DNA of 64,000 nt, taken from assembly GCF_001854885.1 (NCBI RefSeq), contig NZ_MDDV01000035.1, forward strand, positions 112,940 to 176,939, in the 5' to 3' direction. Shown piece by piece: positions 34,066 through 41,913 of this stretch (position 1 is the first letter of the stretch; every line of letters starts with the position of its first letter). The DNA is from Ensifer sp. LCM 4579. GTDB taxonomy: Bacteria > Pseudomonadota > Alphaproteobacteria > Rhizobiales > Rhizobiaceae. The notes under the pieces are model-generated. The model was not told the origin of the DNA. It ran no database searches and saw nothing but the letters and a program-made list of their open reading frames with translations. Position numbers and translations under genes: made by a program.

Positions 34066-34326
34066 ATGACCATCGCGGACCCATTCGATGCCATTGCGGA
34101 CCCGAACCGGCGCTATCTGCTGGAGGAACTGCGGCGTGCGCCGAGGACCGTCAACGAGCTTGCAGAGGGGCTGCCGATCAGCCGGCCGGCCGTTTCGCAG
34201 CATCTGAAGGCGCTGCTCGATTGTAATCTTGTGTCGGTTTCGACGAACGGCACGCGACGAATCTACGCCATCAACAGGCCGGGATTCGATCGGCTCAATC
34301 TCTGGCTCGACCAGTTCTGGTCCTGA
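34066..34326 (+). CDS. ArsR family transcriptional regulator
   Basis: This 86-residue protein is a bare winged helix: DPFDAIADPNRRYLLEELRR, APRTVNELAEGLPISRPAVS then QHLKALLDCNLVSVS and RIYAINRPGFDRL. It lacks the cysteine pair of metal-sensing ArsR proteins, so it senses something else. The ribosome site is poor; the ATG at 34066 is chosen because it begins at the conserved domain. It stands alone; the gap 33873-34065 holds nothing recognisable. Confidence 0.85.
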   Translation: MTIADPFDAIADPNRRYLLEELRRAPRTVNELAEGLPISRPAVSQHLKALLDCNLVSVSTNGTRRIYAINRPGFDRLNLWLDQFWS

Positions 34327-34477
34327 GGCAGAGACATCCGCTACGCCTCAAAGGCAGACCGGGCTGAAACCCGGTCGACCTATCAGCTTGTTCGTTTTGG
34401 GATTGGTCTTGACATTGCCGTCGTGCTGGGCGGTGGGTGCGAGACGCCTCGCGACTGGACGGTAAAAGTGTCCGCGA

Positions 34478-34651
34478 TCAGTGGGTCGCGGAACGGAGTC
34501 TTTCGATTTCGTCCTTGATGCGCAACTTCCGCCGCTTGAGTTCGCTGATCAACTCGTCCTCGCAGGAGGGAGAGTTGAGAGCCTCGTGGAGCTCCTCTTC
34601 CAGGGCGCCATGCTTTTTCTCAAGCGTTGCAAGATGAGCCTCAATGGTCAT
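34478..34651 (-). CDS. YdcH-like DUF465 protein, copy 1
   Basis: The 57-residue product MTIEAHLATLEKKHGALEEE then LISELKRRKLRIKDEIERL matches DUF465: two helices with the L..K(K)..L/IKDEI core. The ATG at 34651 has AAAGGAAGGGAC upstream. A second DUF465 gene lies 211 bp away in the opposite direction. Function unknown. Confidence 0.85.
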   Translation of the reverse strand: MTIEAHLATLEKKHGALEEELHEALNSPSCEDELISELKRRKLRIKDEIERLRSATH

Positions 34652-34862
34652 TGGCAAGTCCCTTCCTTTTGCTTGCATCCGGCACGCAAATGCCGGATCT
34701 TCCATGGTTGAAACCTTACTACTGTGCCATGCCATTTTTCATTTGTCGAAGGCGAAATGATGACGTCGGATAACTTCCCGTGACGGCCCAAGATGTGATA
34801 GAGCGGCGCAGGAAGAATACCGGATCGTGACTCGCGACCGGGCTCATGGGGATCGTATTCGC

Positions 34863-35066
34863 ATGCCGGACCAGGACCAGGCCGAACTCAGACTAACCAT
34901 AGCGCGCCTGAGACAGGAGCATGAAGATTATGACGTGGCGATCAACGCGATGATCGAAACCGGCTGCGACGCCTTGCGCATCCAGCGCATGAAAAAGAAG
35001 AAGCTGGCGATCAAAGACAAGATCACCAAGATCGAAGACCAGATCATCCCCGATATCATCGCCTGA
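34863..35066 (+). CDS. YdcH-like DUF465 protein, copy 2
   Basis: The 67-residue product MPDQDQAELRLTIARLRQEH, then MIETGCDALRIQRMKKKKLAIKD with DKITKIEDQIIP, shows the same helical hairpin as copy 1 with the conserved RMKKKKLAIKDKI core. It is divergent from copy 1 and 49 bp before purE, so it may lead the purE-purK transcript. Confidence 0.85.
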   Translation: MPDQDQAELRLTIARLRQEHEDYDVAINAMIETGCDALRIQRMKKKKLAIKDKITKIEDQIIPDIIA

Positions 35067-35115
35067 AAGCATCGTCATCGCCTGTAGACCAATCGCCTGA
35101 AACGGACCCGACAGA

Positions 35116-35616
35116 GTGACAGAAGCCACGACCCCGCCCGTCGCCATCATCATGGGAAGCCAGTCGGACTGGGAGACGATGAAGAATGCGGCAGATACGC
35201 TCGAGGCGCTCGACATCGCCTACGAAGCCCGCATCGTTTCCGCGCACCGCACCCCCGATCGCCTGGTCCGTTTTGCCAAGGGCGCCCGCGACGAAGGATT
35301 CAAGGTCATCATCGCCGGTGCCGGCGGAGCCGCGCATCTTCCGGGCATGTGTGCCTCAATGACGCCGCTGCCGGTCTTCGGCGTTCCGGTACAATCGAGG
35401 GCTCTTTCCGGCCAGGACAGCCTGCTGTCGATCGTGCAGATGCCCGCCGGCATCCCGGTCGGCACGTTGGCGATCGGCAAGGCCGGCGCCGTCAATGCCG
35501 CCCTGCTCGCTGCCGCCGTGCTTGCGCTTAGCGACGAGGACCTCGCCGATCGCCTAGACGACTGGCGTGAACAGCAGACAGTTTCGGTTGCCGAATATCC
35601 GGTGGACGAGGAATGA
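35116..35616 (+). CDS. purE: N5-carboxyaminoimidazole ribonucleotide mutase
   Basis: The 166-residue enzyme of purine synthesis moves the carboxyl group made by PurK. Visible are [25 protein letters not shown] with the catalytic histidine, [20 protein letters not shown] and [23 protein letters not shown] start is used. The stop overlaps the purK ATG (ATGA), giving translational coupling of the two subunits of the pathway. Confidence 0.97.
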   Translation: MTEATTPPVAIIMGSQSDWETMKNAADTLEALDIAYEARIVSAHRTPDRLVRFAKGARDEGFKVIIAGAGGAAHLPGMCASMTPLPVFGVPVQSRALSGQDSLLSIVQMPAGIPVGTLAIGKAGAVNAALLAAAVLALSDEDLADRLDDWREQQTVSVAEYPVDEE

Positions 35617-36671
35617 AGACCATCGGCATTATCGGCGGCGGTCAGCTTGGCCGCATGCTTGCCATGGCCGCCGCACGGCTGAATTTCCGCACGCTCGTCC
35701 TCGAACCGCAACCGGACTGTCCGGCCGCTCAGGTTGTAAACGCCCAGATCGTCGCAGCCTATGACGATCCGCGGGGGCTCGATGAACTCGCCGAGGCCTC
35801 GGACCTGATCACCTATGAATTCGAGAACGTCCCTGTCTCCGCGGCGGAGCGGCTTCTTCAATCGCGGCCGGTCTTTCCACCGCCCAGGGCGCTTGAAGTG
35901 GCGCAGGACCGGCTGCTCGAGAAGCGCTTCATCAACGCCTGCGGCATCGCTACGGCCCTTTTCCACGCCGTCGGCAGCCAGGCCGATCTCGACGCAGCCC
36001 TGGCCGATTTCGGCGGCACCGGCGTCCTGAAGACCCGGCGTCTCGGCTATGACGGCAAGGGCCAGCGCGTCTTCCGCTCCGCCGGAGACGATCCGTCCGG
36101 CGCCTTTGCCGCGCTCGGCGGGGTGCCGCTCATTCTCGAAAGCTTCGTGCCCTTCGAGCGGGAAATCTCGATCATCGCGGCTCGCGGCCCTGACGGCGCA
36201 ATCGCCTGTTTCGACCCGGCGGAGAACGTACATCGCAACGGCATCCTTCACACCTCCATCGTACCGGCGGCGATCGACCCCTCGACGGTTGAAGCCGCCC
36301 GCCAGGCAGCAACCGCCATCCTCGACGCACTCGGCTATGTCGGCGTGATCGGCGTCGAATTTTTCGTGCTTGCCGACGGCAGCGTCGTCGCCAACGAAAT
36401 GGCGCCGCGCGTTCACAATTCCGGCCACTGGACCGAAGCCGCCTGCGTCGTATCGCAATTCGAACAGCACATCCGCGCCATCGCCGGCCTGCCGCTTGCA
36501 GACGCGTCGCGCCACTCCGATTGCGTCATGCAGAACCTGATCGGCGATGACATTTCCGAAGTCTCTCGCCTGCTCGCCGAACGCGACGTGCTTGTCCACC
36601 TCTATGGCAAGGCCGAGGCACGCCCGGGTCGTAAGATGGGGCATTTTACCCGGCTCCTCCAGCCTCGTTAG
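35613..36671 (+). CDS. purK: N5-carboxyaminoimidazole ribonucleotide synthase
   Basis: The 352-residue ATP-grasp enzyme carboxylates AIR using ATP and bicarbonate. It starts [20 protein letters not shown] and contains [39 protein letters not shown] and the metal-site block [13 protein letters not shown]...[16 protein letters not shown]. It overlaps purE by 4 bp and is followed 88 bp later by a terminator. Confidence 0.97.
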   Translation: MKTIGIIGGGQLGRMLAMAAARLNFRTLVLEPQPDCPAAQVVNAQIVAAYDDPRGLDELAEASDLITYEFENVPVSAAERLLQSRPVFPPPRALEVAQDRLLEKRFINACGIATALFHAVGSQADLDAALADFGGTGVLKTRRLGYDGKGQRVFRSAGDDPSGAFAALGGVPLILESFVPFEREISIIAARGPDGAIACFDPAENVHRNGILHTSIVPAAIDPSTVEAARQAATAILDALGYVGVIGVEFFVLADGSVVANEMAPRVHNSGHWTEAACVVSQFEQHIRAIAGLPLADASRHSDCVMQNLIGDDISEVSRLLAERDVLVHLYGKAEARPGRKMGHFTRLLQPR

Positions 36672-36757
36672 CCACAGGATTGCGCGGAAGGGCGGCAAAA
36701 TCCCTCCCGCCGCGGTTGACAGGCCAGGGGCGACACGGTATGTGCCTGCCTACTTGA

Positions 36758-36783
36758 AGAGCGCGCTTTCCGGCGCGCTTTTG
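36758..36783 (+). terminator. Terminator after purE-purK
   Basis: AGCGCGC and GCGCGCT form a perfect 7-bp stem with a TTTCCG loop followed by TTTTG. It separates purK from rpmJ. Confidence 0.75.
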
Positions 36784-36838
36784 ATTGTTGGAATTACCGG
36801 GCGAATTTTCGTTCCCCGAAACCTGCGGATCAGGAAAA

Positions 36839-36964
36839 ATGAAGATCAAGAATTCGCTCAAGTCGCTGAAGACCCGCCACCGCGAAAACCGTCTCGTTCG
36901 CCGCAAGGGTCGCGTCTACATCATCAACAAGCTGAACCCGCGCTTCAAGGCACGCCAGGGCTGA
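36839..36964 (+). CDS. rpmJ: 50S ribosomal protein L36
   Basis: The 41-residue product reads [41 protein letters not shown]. It matches the cysteine-free L36 form of alphaproteobacteria, which lacks the zinc-finger cysteines. AGGA precedes the ATG at 6-7 bp. It is too short to be picked up by length filters. It fits with the cysteine-free L31 (rpmE) in the same window. Confidence 0.93.
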   Translation: MKIKNSLKSLKTRHRENRLVRRKGRVYIINKLNPRFKARQG

Positions 36965-37057
36965 GGCCCCGCGGCAGGCAAGGCCGCTCGCCTGTCCGTC
37001 GGTCGCTTCACTGCTCCCTTGATTTTTGATTTTGATCTTGCGCTATGGCGGGCTACG

Positions 37058-37669
37058 ATGTCCGCCATGCGCATTTTTATGGCTTTAATTCTGGCATGTT
37101 CCGCACTGGCCGTTGGGACCGCGTCCGGAACGCCGCTCCTGGCTGCCGAAGCTTCGCCGCAACCCGAGCCGGCCAGTCTCGCAACACCGGAGCAGCAGCT
37201 CGATTCCCTCTTTGCCGAACTGAAGAAAGAGCGCGACGAGGATCGGGCCCGGGACATCGCAAACCGCATCCGCCAGCAATGGCAGGATTCCGGCAGCGCG
37301 ACCGTTAACCTGCTCATGCAATGGGCGGACAAGGCAATCGCCGACGACAAGAAGTCGATGGCGCTCGACATCCTCGACCAGGTCATCGTTCTCGCCCCCA
37401 ACTATGTTGAGGGCTGGAACCGTCGCGCCACGCTGCATTACCAGATGGGCAATTTCCGAAAGTCGATGTCGGACGTCAGCCACGTGCTGGTACTCGAACC
37501 GCGGCATTTCGGCGCCCTCGCCGGCATGGCGTCGATGCTTGAAGATGCTGGCAAGAGCGAACTCGCCCTGCGCGCGTGGCAGCAGTTTCTCGATATTTAC
37601 CCTTCCGATCGGAAAGCGCAGGAACAACTCGGCGAACTGGCTGAAAAGCTCGCCGGCAGCCGGACCTGA
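37058..37669 (+). CDS. Exported TPR-containing protein
   Basis: About 203 residues: signal peptide (MRIFMALILACSALAVGTAS...A), a charged helical stretch with PEQQLDSLFAELKKERDEDR, and TPR-like units near residues 95-195 (MALDILDQVIVLAPNYVEGW, RATLHYQMGNFRKSMSD, LVLEPRHFGALAGMASMLED, LRAWQQFLDIYPSDRKAQ). Probably a periplasmic binding scaffold. The start is uncertain between ATG 37058 and ATG 37067. It is convergent with pyk. Function unknown. Confidence 0.8.
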   Translation: MSAMRIFMALILACSALAVGTASGTPLLAAEASPQPEPASLATPEQQLDSLFAELKKERDEDRARDIANRIRQQWQDSGSATVNLLMQWADKAIADDKKSMALDILDQVIVLAPNYVEGWNRRATLHYQMGNFRKSMSDVSHVLVLEPRHFGALAGMASMLEDAGKSELALRAWQQFLDIYPSDRKAQEQLGELAEKLAGSRT

Positions 37670-37768
37670 AGGCGCGCGGCTCTCAAGCGGGACGAAGGAA
37701 CTCGCGGCACACGCGCGCCAGAGAGCGAGAGCCGCGGGGCTCTCGCCTCATATACCAGCAGCGCCGGC

Positions 37769-39208
37769 TCAAACGCCAGTCAAACCATCCGCATTGATAT
37801 AGGCGATGCGCAGCATGTTGGTGGCGCCCGGCGTTCCGAGCGGCACGCCGGCGGAGATGATGATGCGGTCTCCCGGCGTCGCGAAGCCCTCGGTGACGGC
37901 GATGCGGCAGGCACGGTTGACCATGTCGTCGAGATCCTTGGCGTCTTCGGTGACGACGCAATGGAGCCCCCATACGACCGAGAGGCGCCGCGCCGTTTCG
38001 ACGATCGGCGACAAGGCGATGACCGGAACTTGCGGGCGCTCGCGCGCGGCACGCAGGCCTGTGGCGCCGGAGGACGTGTAACAGACGATTGCAGAAAGAT
38101 TGAGCGTCTCGGCGATCTGGTGGGCGGCAAGCGAAATGGCGTCGGCGCCGGTTGCCTCCGGCGGTGTGCGCTGGGCATAGATGATGCCCGAATAGTGAGG
38201 GTCGCGCTCGACGTTGCTCGCGATCGAAGCCATGGTCCTGACCGCTTCGACCGGATATTCGCCGGAGGCGGATTCGGCCGAGAGCATCACCGCGTCGGCT
38301 CCTTCGAATACGGCGGTCGCCACATCCGATACTTCCGCGCGCGTCGGCACCGGCGCCGAGATCATCGATTCCAGCATCTGGGTGGCGACCACCACCGGCT
38401 TGCCGGCGCGACGGCAGGCGCGCGTCAACTGTTTCTGAAGTCCGGGTACGGATTCGAGCGGCATTTCGACGCCGAGATCACCACGCGCCACCATCAGCGC
38501 ATCCGACAATTCGATGATCTCGTCGATGCGCTCGATCGCCTGCGGCTTTTCGATCTTCGACATCAGCCCGACGCGGCCGCGCGCGATCTTGCGCACCTCG
38601 GCCAGATCCTCCGGACGCTGGATGAAGGAGAGCGCCACCCAGTCGACCTGTCCCGTTGCCAGCACAGCGTCGAGATCGGACCGGTCCTTTTCCGTCAGCG
38701 CGCCGACGCCGAGCAGCGTATCGGGCAGGCTGACGCCCTTGCGGTCCGAGATCTTCGTTCCGGAAACGACGGTGGTCACGATGCTGTTGCCGTCGGTCCT
38801 TTCGGCGCGCAGGTGCAGTTTGCCGTCGTCGATCAGCAGGCGATCGCCAGGCTTCACCGCCTGGAGTATCTCCGGATGCGGGAGATGGACGCGCGTGTTG
38901 TCGCCGGGGACGTCCTTGTTGTCGAGCGTGAAGGTCTGGCCGATCGCGAGATCGACCTTGCCTTCGGCGAACTTGCCGACGCGCAGCTTTGGGCCCTGCA
39001 GGTCGGCAAGGATCCCGATCGGACGGCCGCAGCGCACTTCGACGGCGCGAATCCGCGTGATCAACGTGCGCATGACCTCGTGGCTGGCATGGCTCATGTT
39101 GATGCGGAACAGATCAGCCCCCGCCTCGTGCAGTTTCTGAATTGTCTGCTCCTCGGCCGATGCCGGTCCGAGCGTGGCGAGAATTTTGACTTTTCTGTTC
39201 CGTCTCAT
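37769..39208 (-). CDS. pyk: Pyruvate kinase
   Basis: The 479-residue enzyme makes pyruvate and ATP from phosphoenolpyruvate. Motifs: KILATLGPAS, FRINMSHASHEVM, ILADLQGPKLRVG, LSFIQRPEDLAEVRKI, GLMSKIEKPQAIERIDEI (active-site Lys/Glu), MVARGDLGVEMPLESVPGLQ, PVVVATQMLESMI, PTRAEVSDVATAVFEGADAV. The ATG at 39208 overlaps the stop of the upstream DUF1036 gene as TGATG. A longer in-frame TTG start is unlikely. Confidence 0.97.
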   Translation of the reverse strand: MRRNRKVKILATLGPASAEEQTIQKLHEAGADLFRINMSHASHEVMRTLITRIRAVEVRCGRPIGILADLQGPKLRVGKFAEGKVDLAIGQTFTLDNKDVPGDNTRVHLPHPEILQAVKPGDRLLIDDGKLHLRAERTDGNSIVTTVVSGTKISDRKGVSLPDTLLGVGALTEKDRSDLDAVLATGQVDWVALSFIQRPEDLAEVRKIARGRVGLMSKIEKPQAIERIDEIIELSDALMVARGDLGVEMPLESVPGLQKQLTRACRRAGKPVVVATQMLESMISAPVPTRAEVSDVATAVFEGADAVMLSAESASGEYPVEAVRTMASIASNVERDPHYSGIIYAQRTPPEATGADAISLAAHQIAETLNLSAIVCYTSSGATGLRAARERPQVPVIALSPIVETARRLSVVWGLHCVVTEDAKDLDDMVNRACRIAVTEGFATPGDRIIISAGVPLGTPGATNMLRIAYINADGLTGV

Positions 39209-39684
39209 CAATTCTGGCTTTCCTGCGTACCGGGCGTATCGGAAAGCTGAACCATCCAGCTTCCCTGCCGCCCTGTGTCGTATTCCTTGAATCCCATGCG
39301 CTGGAAGCCGCGTGCATAGCAGTCCTCAACGCCGACGATCTTGAACTCGTTTTCCGCGACGCACATGTTGACGTCGCCCGTCCAACGGCCGCCCTTGGCC
39401 GCGTCTTCCGCGTAGAGATAGTAGTAGCGCGACTCCAGTTCGCCCTCGATCAGGGTGGCGCAGGTCGTTGCCGGCACCTGCCACCAACCCTCCGTCACCC
39501 AGCCTTCCTTCGCCCGATAGCCGATCGCCACTCCGACCAGGGTCTGAGTGCCGTTGCAGACGCGAAAGTCGGCGCGCGCCTCGCCGGCAAACAGGAACGA
39601 ACCGGATATCGCCACGAAAAACAGGAGGACGGCCGCCAACGACATCGGCCCCGGTTTCACTTTGGAAAAAGGATGTCTGAACAC
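39208..39684 (-). CDS. DUF1036 family exported protein
   Basis: The 158-residue product has a signal peptide (SLAAVLLFFVAISGSFLFAGEARA) and the DUF1036 block: DFRVCNGTQTLVGVAIGYRA, WVTEGWWQVPATTCATLIEG, YYYLYAEDAAKGGRWTGD, NEFKIVGVEDCYARGFQRMG. Several cysteines suggest disulfides in the periplasm. Its stop overlaps the pyk start, so it is coupled to pyk, a link I cannot explain functionally. Confidence 0.88.
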   Translation of the reverse strand: MFRHPFSKVKPGPMSLAAVLLFFVAISGSFLFAGEARADFRVCNGTQTLVGVAIGYRAKEGWVTEGWWQVPATTCATLIEGELESRYYYLYAEDAAKGGRWTGDVNMCVAENEFKIVGVEDCYARGFQRMGFKEYDTGRQGSWMVQLSDTPGTQESQN

Positions 39685-39878
39685 GGCTTCCTGCGGAACT
39701 CCGTTTTGATTTGCGTGGCACTTTCTTGCGACGGCCAGTCCTGAAAGTCAACGCAACTCTAATCGATTATATTTGCCCTTCATGTGACAGAAGGCGCCGA
39801 ACTTGTGTCTTTTTCTTGCGGAAGGCGATTTTGCGTGCGATCAGGTTGCGACATTCGAAGCTCTGAACAGAAAACGGC

Positions 39879-40679
39879 ATGCGGCACTATTCCCCCTACG
39901 AGATCATCAAGGGCAATCCGGTGCAAGGATTGGTGCTTCTGGCGGACCACGCGATGAACCGACTGCCGCCGGAATATAACCGGCTAGGCCTGCCCGAAAG
40001 CGCCTTCGAGCGCCACATCGCCTACGATATCGGCATCGAGCCGCTGACGCGGCAGCTGTCGGCCGCGCTCGATTCACCGGCGGTTCTGGGCTGCTTCTCA
40101 CGACTCCTGATCGATCCCAATCGCGGCGAGGACGACCCGACGCTGATCATGAGAATATCCGACGGCGCCATCGTCCCGGGCAACCATCCGATCTCCGCAG
40201 AAGAGTGGCAGAGGCGGCTCAACCGCTTTCACCGCCCTTACCACCAGGCGGTTTCGCAGACGATCGCCGAAGTCGCGGCCGCCGGCCGTAGGGCGCCGCT
40301 GGTCATTTCGCTGCACTCCTTCACACCCGCCTGGAAGGGCGTAGCACGGCCGTGGCATGCGGCCGTGCTCTGGGACAACGACCCGCGCGCCGTCTTTCCG
40401 CTGATCGAGCGGCTCGAGGCGGCGGGCGACATCGTCGTCGGCAACAACGAGCCCTATGACGGTGCGCTCAGGGGCGATACCATGTACCGGCACTGCATGG
40501 CGGCGGGCATCCCCCATGCACTGATCGAGATCCGGCAGGATCTGATTGCCGATGACACGGGCGTTGCCGCCTGGACCGAGCGCCTGGCGCCCATTCTCGC
40601 GGCGCTCAACGCCATGCCGGCGCTCCACGCCTATCAGCGCCACCCTTCGCGCACGGGCGCCTGCTGCATGGTTACATAA
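39879..40679 (+). CDS. N-formylglutamate amidohydrolase family protein
   Basis: The 266-residue protein has the family's metal-binding core: LVLLADHAMNRLPPEYNRLG, YDIGIEPLTRQLSAAL, DPNRGEDDPTLIMRISDGAI, FHRPYHQAVSQTIAE, PLVISLHSFTPAWKGVARPW and HALIEIRQDLIAD. HutG-type members split N-formyl-glutamate in histidine breakdown, but no hut genes are near, so the substrate may be another N-acyl amino acid. The TAA stop is inside an 18-bp perfect palindrome that begins a mosaic repeat. Confidence 0.88.
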   Translation: MRHYSPYEIIKGNPVQGLVLLADHAMNRLPPEYNRLGLPESAFERHIAYDIGIEPLTRQLSAALDSPAVLGCFSRLLIDPNRGEDDPTLIMRISDGAIVPGNHPISAEEWQRRLNRFHRPYHQAVSQTIAEVAAAGRRAPLVISLHSFTPAWKGVARPWHAAVLWDNDPRAVFPLIERLEAAGDIVVGNNEPYDGALRGDTMYRHCMAAGIPHALIEIRQDLIADDTGVAAWTERLAPILAALNAMPALHAYQRHPSRTGACCMVT

Positions 40680-40768
40680 ATCGGATCCGATTTATGGTTA
40701 AAAACATGCAGCAATTCAAAGTGCTACAGCGACCTTCGTGCGTCTGAATAGACGCATGGCGCTGTAGA
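40677..40768 (+). repeat. Mosaic intergenic repeat overlapping a stop codon
   Basis: TAAATCGGATCCGATTTA (40677-40694) is a perfect palindrome whose first three bases are the stop codon of the amidohydrolase gene. It is followed by ACATGCAGCAATTCAAAGTG, CTACAGCGACCTTCGTGCGT and the inverted pair CGTCTGAATAGACG, then GGCGCTGTAG. The same parts, in one or other orientation, occur at 41731, 50863 and 62672. Confidence 0.8.
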
Positions 40769-40876
40769 GCGGGATGAGGAAAAGTGTGCGCGGTTTTCCG
40801 CCCGCATTCCGCTCCAGTTCTTTAGAATGGATCGCGATGATTTCAGGTCGATTCGACCTGAAATCATCGCGATCTA
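40764..40876 (+). repeat. Second repeat module with a 20-bp-arm perfect hairpin
   Basis: It begins with TAGAGCGGGATGAGGAAAAG and a GCGGTTTTCCGC inverted pair, then 40831-40850 and 40854-40873 form perfect 20-bp arms around a 3-base spacer (centre CAGGTCGATTCGACCTG). I recall very similar elements in other rhizobial intergenic regions. It ends 28 bp before the DUF1244 gene start. Confidence 0.8.
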
Positions 40877-40903
40877 TGAGAGGGATGAAGAGGAGAGACT
40901 GCC

Positions 40904-41206
40904 ATGACCGAGTTCAGCGAGGAACAGCGCCTGGCCTTCGAAGCCGCCGCTTTCCGCCGGCTGGTCGAGCATTTGCGCGGCAGCGATGTCCAGAACATCG
41001 ACCTGATGAATCTTGCCGGCTTCTGCCGCAATTGCCTTTCGAACTGGTATCGAGAGGCGGCCGAGAATTCCGGGATCGCGATGAGCAAGGAGGAATCGCG
41101 CGAAATCATCTACGGCATGCCTTATGAGGAGTGGCGGTCGCGCCACCAAAGGGATGCATCGGCCGAGCAGCAGGCTGCCTTCGTGCGCAATCGGCCGAAG
41201 GAATAG
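40904..41206 (+). CDS. DUF1244 family protein
   Basis: The 100-residue product matches DUF1244 by QRLAFEAAAFRRLVEHLRG, DVQNIDLMNLAGFCRNCLSN, WYREAAENSGIAMSKEESRE and IIYGMPYEEW. The two cysteines in GFCRNCLSNWY are the conserved ones and could hold a metal. ATG 40904 has AGGAGAGACTGCC upstream. The gene sits just after the double repeat. Function unknown. Confidence 0.9.
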   Translation: MTEFSEEQRLAFEAAAFRRLVEHLRGSDVQNIDLMNLAGFCRNCLSNWYREAAENSGIAMSKEESREIIYGMPYEEWRSRHQRDASAEQQAAFVRNRPKE

Positions 41207-41440
41207 AGAGGCATTTTGCAGTCAATCGAGCTCATCTGACGTCGCAAAATTGCAACATGCGCAAGTAGAGAGACTGCGGCGCGCACGCGTTTGAGCGCAT
41301 CTGTCGGAAGGCGGGCCGAATGCGGCGCGATGCGCAGCACGGCAGGAAATGCCAGCGCTGTTGCGCAATCGCCCTTGACCTCGAAGGCGGTTCGCGGCAG
41401 GTCACAGCACCTGCAAATTCATTCCCCAAAGGAGAAGACC

Positions 41441-41707
41441 ATGTCGGATGCTCAAGGCTTCGCACGCGATCAGCTTCGCGCTTTCATCGAACGGATCGAA
41501 CGGCTGGAAGAGGAGAAGAAGACCATCGCGGATGACATCAAGGATGTCTATGGCGAAGCAAAGTCGATGGGCTTCGACACGAAGATTCTGCGCAAGGTGA
41601 TCTCGATCCGTAAGCAGGACCAGGACGAGCGCCTGGAGCAGGAAGCGATCCTCGACACCTACCTGCAGGCACTGGGCATGATGCCTGCGGCCGAGGATGC
41701 GGCGTAA
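41441..41707 (+). CDS. gapR: GapR-like nucleoid-associated protein (DUF2312)
   Basis: The 88-residue product starts [20 protein letters not shown] and contains [40 protein letters not shown] and a C-terminal helix [16 protein letters not shown]. This is DUF2312, shown in Caulobacter to be GapR, a clamp-like protein that tracks overtwisted DNA ahead of replication and transcription and is needed for chromosome duplication. AAAGGAGAAGACC precedes the ATG. A CTTGAC box at 41375-41380 has no good -10 partner. A mosaic repeat follows. Confidence 0.93.
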   Translation: MSDAQGFARDQLRAFIERIERLEEEKKTIADDIKDVYGEAKSMGFDTKILRKVISIRKQDQDERLEQEAILDTYLQALGMMPAAEDAA

Positions 41708-41730
41708 GCCGATACGGCAGCACGGGGTCT

Positions 41731-41828
41731 ACTGCATGTCTTCTTCTCGATTTGAGGACAAGGACATGCAGCGATTTCAAAGTGCTGCAGCGACCTTCGC
41801 GCCTCTGATAATGCGGGCGGCACTGTAG
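41731..41828 (+). repeat. Mosaic intergenic repeat after gapR
   Basis: ACTGCATGTC...GACATGCAG palindrome followed by GATTTCAAAGTGCTGCAGCG, CGACCTTCGCGCCTCTGATA and GGCACTGTAG. Same module order as the copy at 40677 and the reverse of the copy at 62672. Confidence 0.75.
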
Positions 41829-41864
41829 ACGAAAGCGGCACTCGCACGGCTGCCCACAACATAA

Positions 41865-41899
41865 ACGAAAAAGTCCGCCGATTTGGCGGACTTTTTCGT
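41865..41899. terminator. Bidirectional terminator, 15-bp perfect stem
   Basis: ACGAAAAAGTCCGCC and GGCGGACTTTTTCGT pair without mismatch around a GATTT loop. A- and T-runs inside the arms make it effective both ways. It lies 15 bp past the DUF882 gene stop on the minus strand and after gapR on the plus strand. Confidence 0.92.
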
Positions 41900-41913
41900 G
41901 TTTGCGAAGGGGC

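Noticed and set aside
39714-39735. Possible sigma-54 promoter TGGCAC-TTTC-TTGC near 39720.
   Set aside because: The spacing between the GG and GC elements is one base short of the required 10, and the orientation does not give a good distance to the amidohydrolase start.
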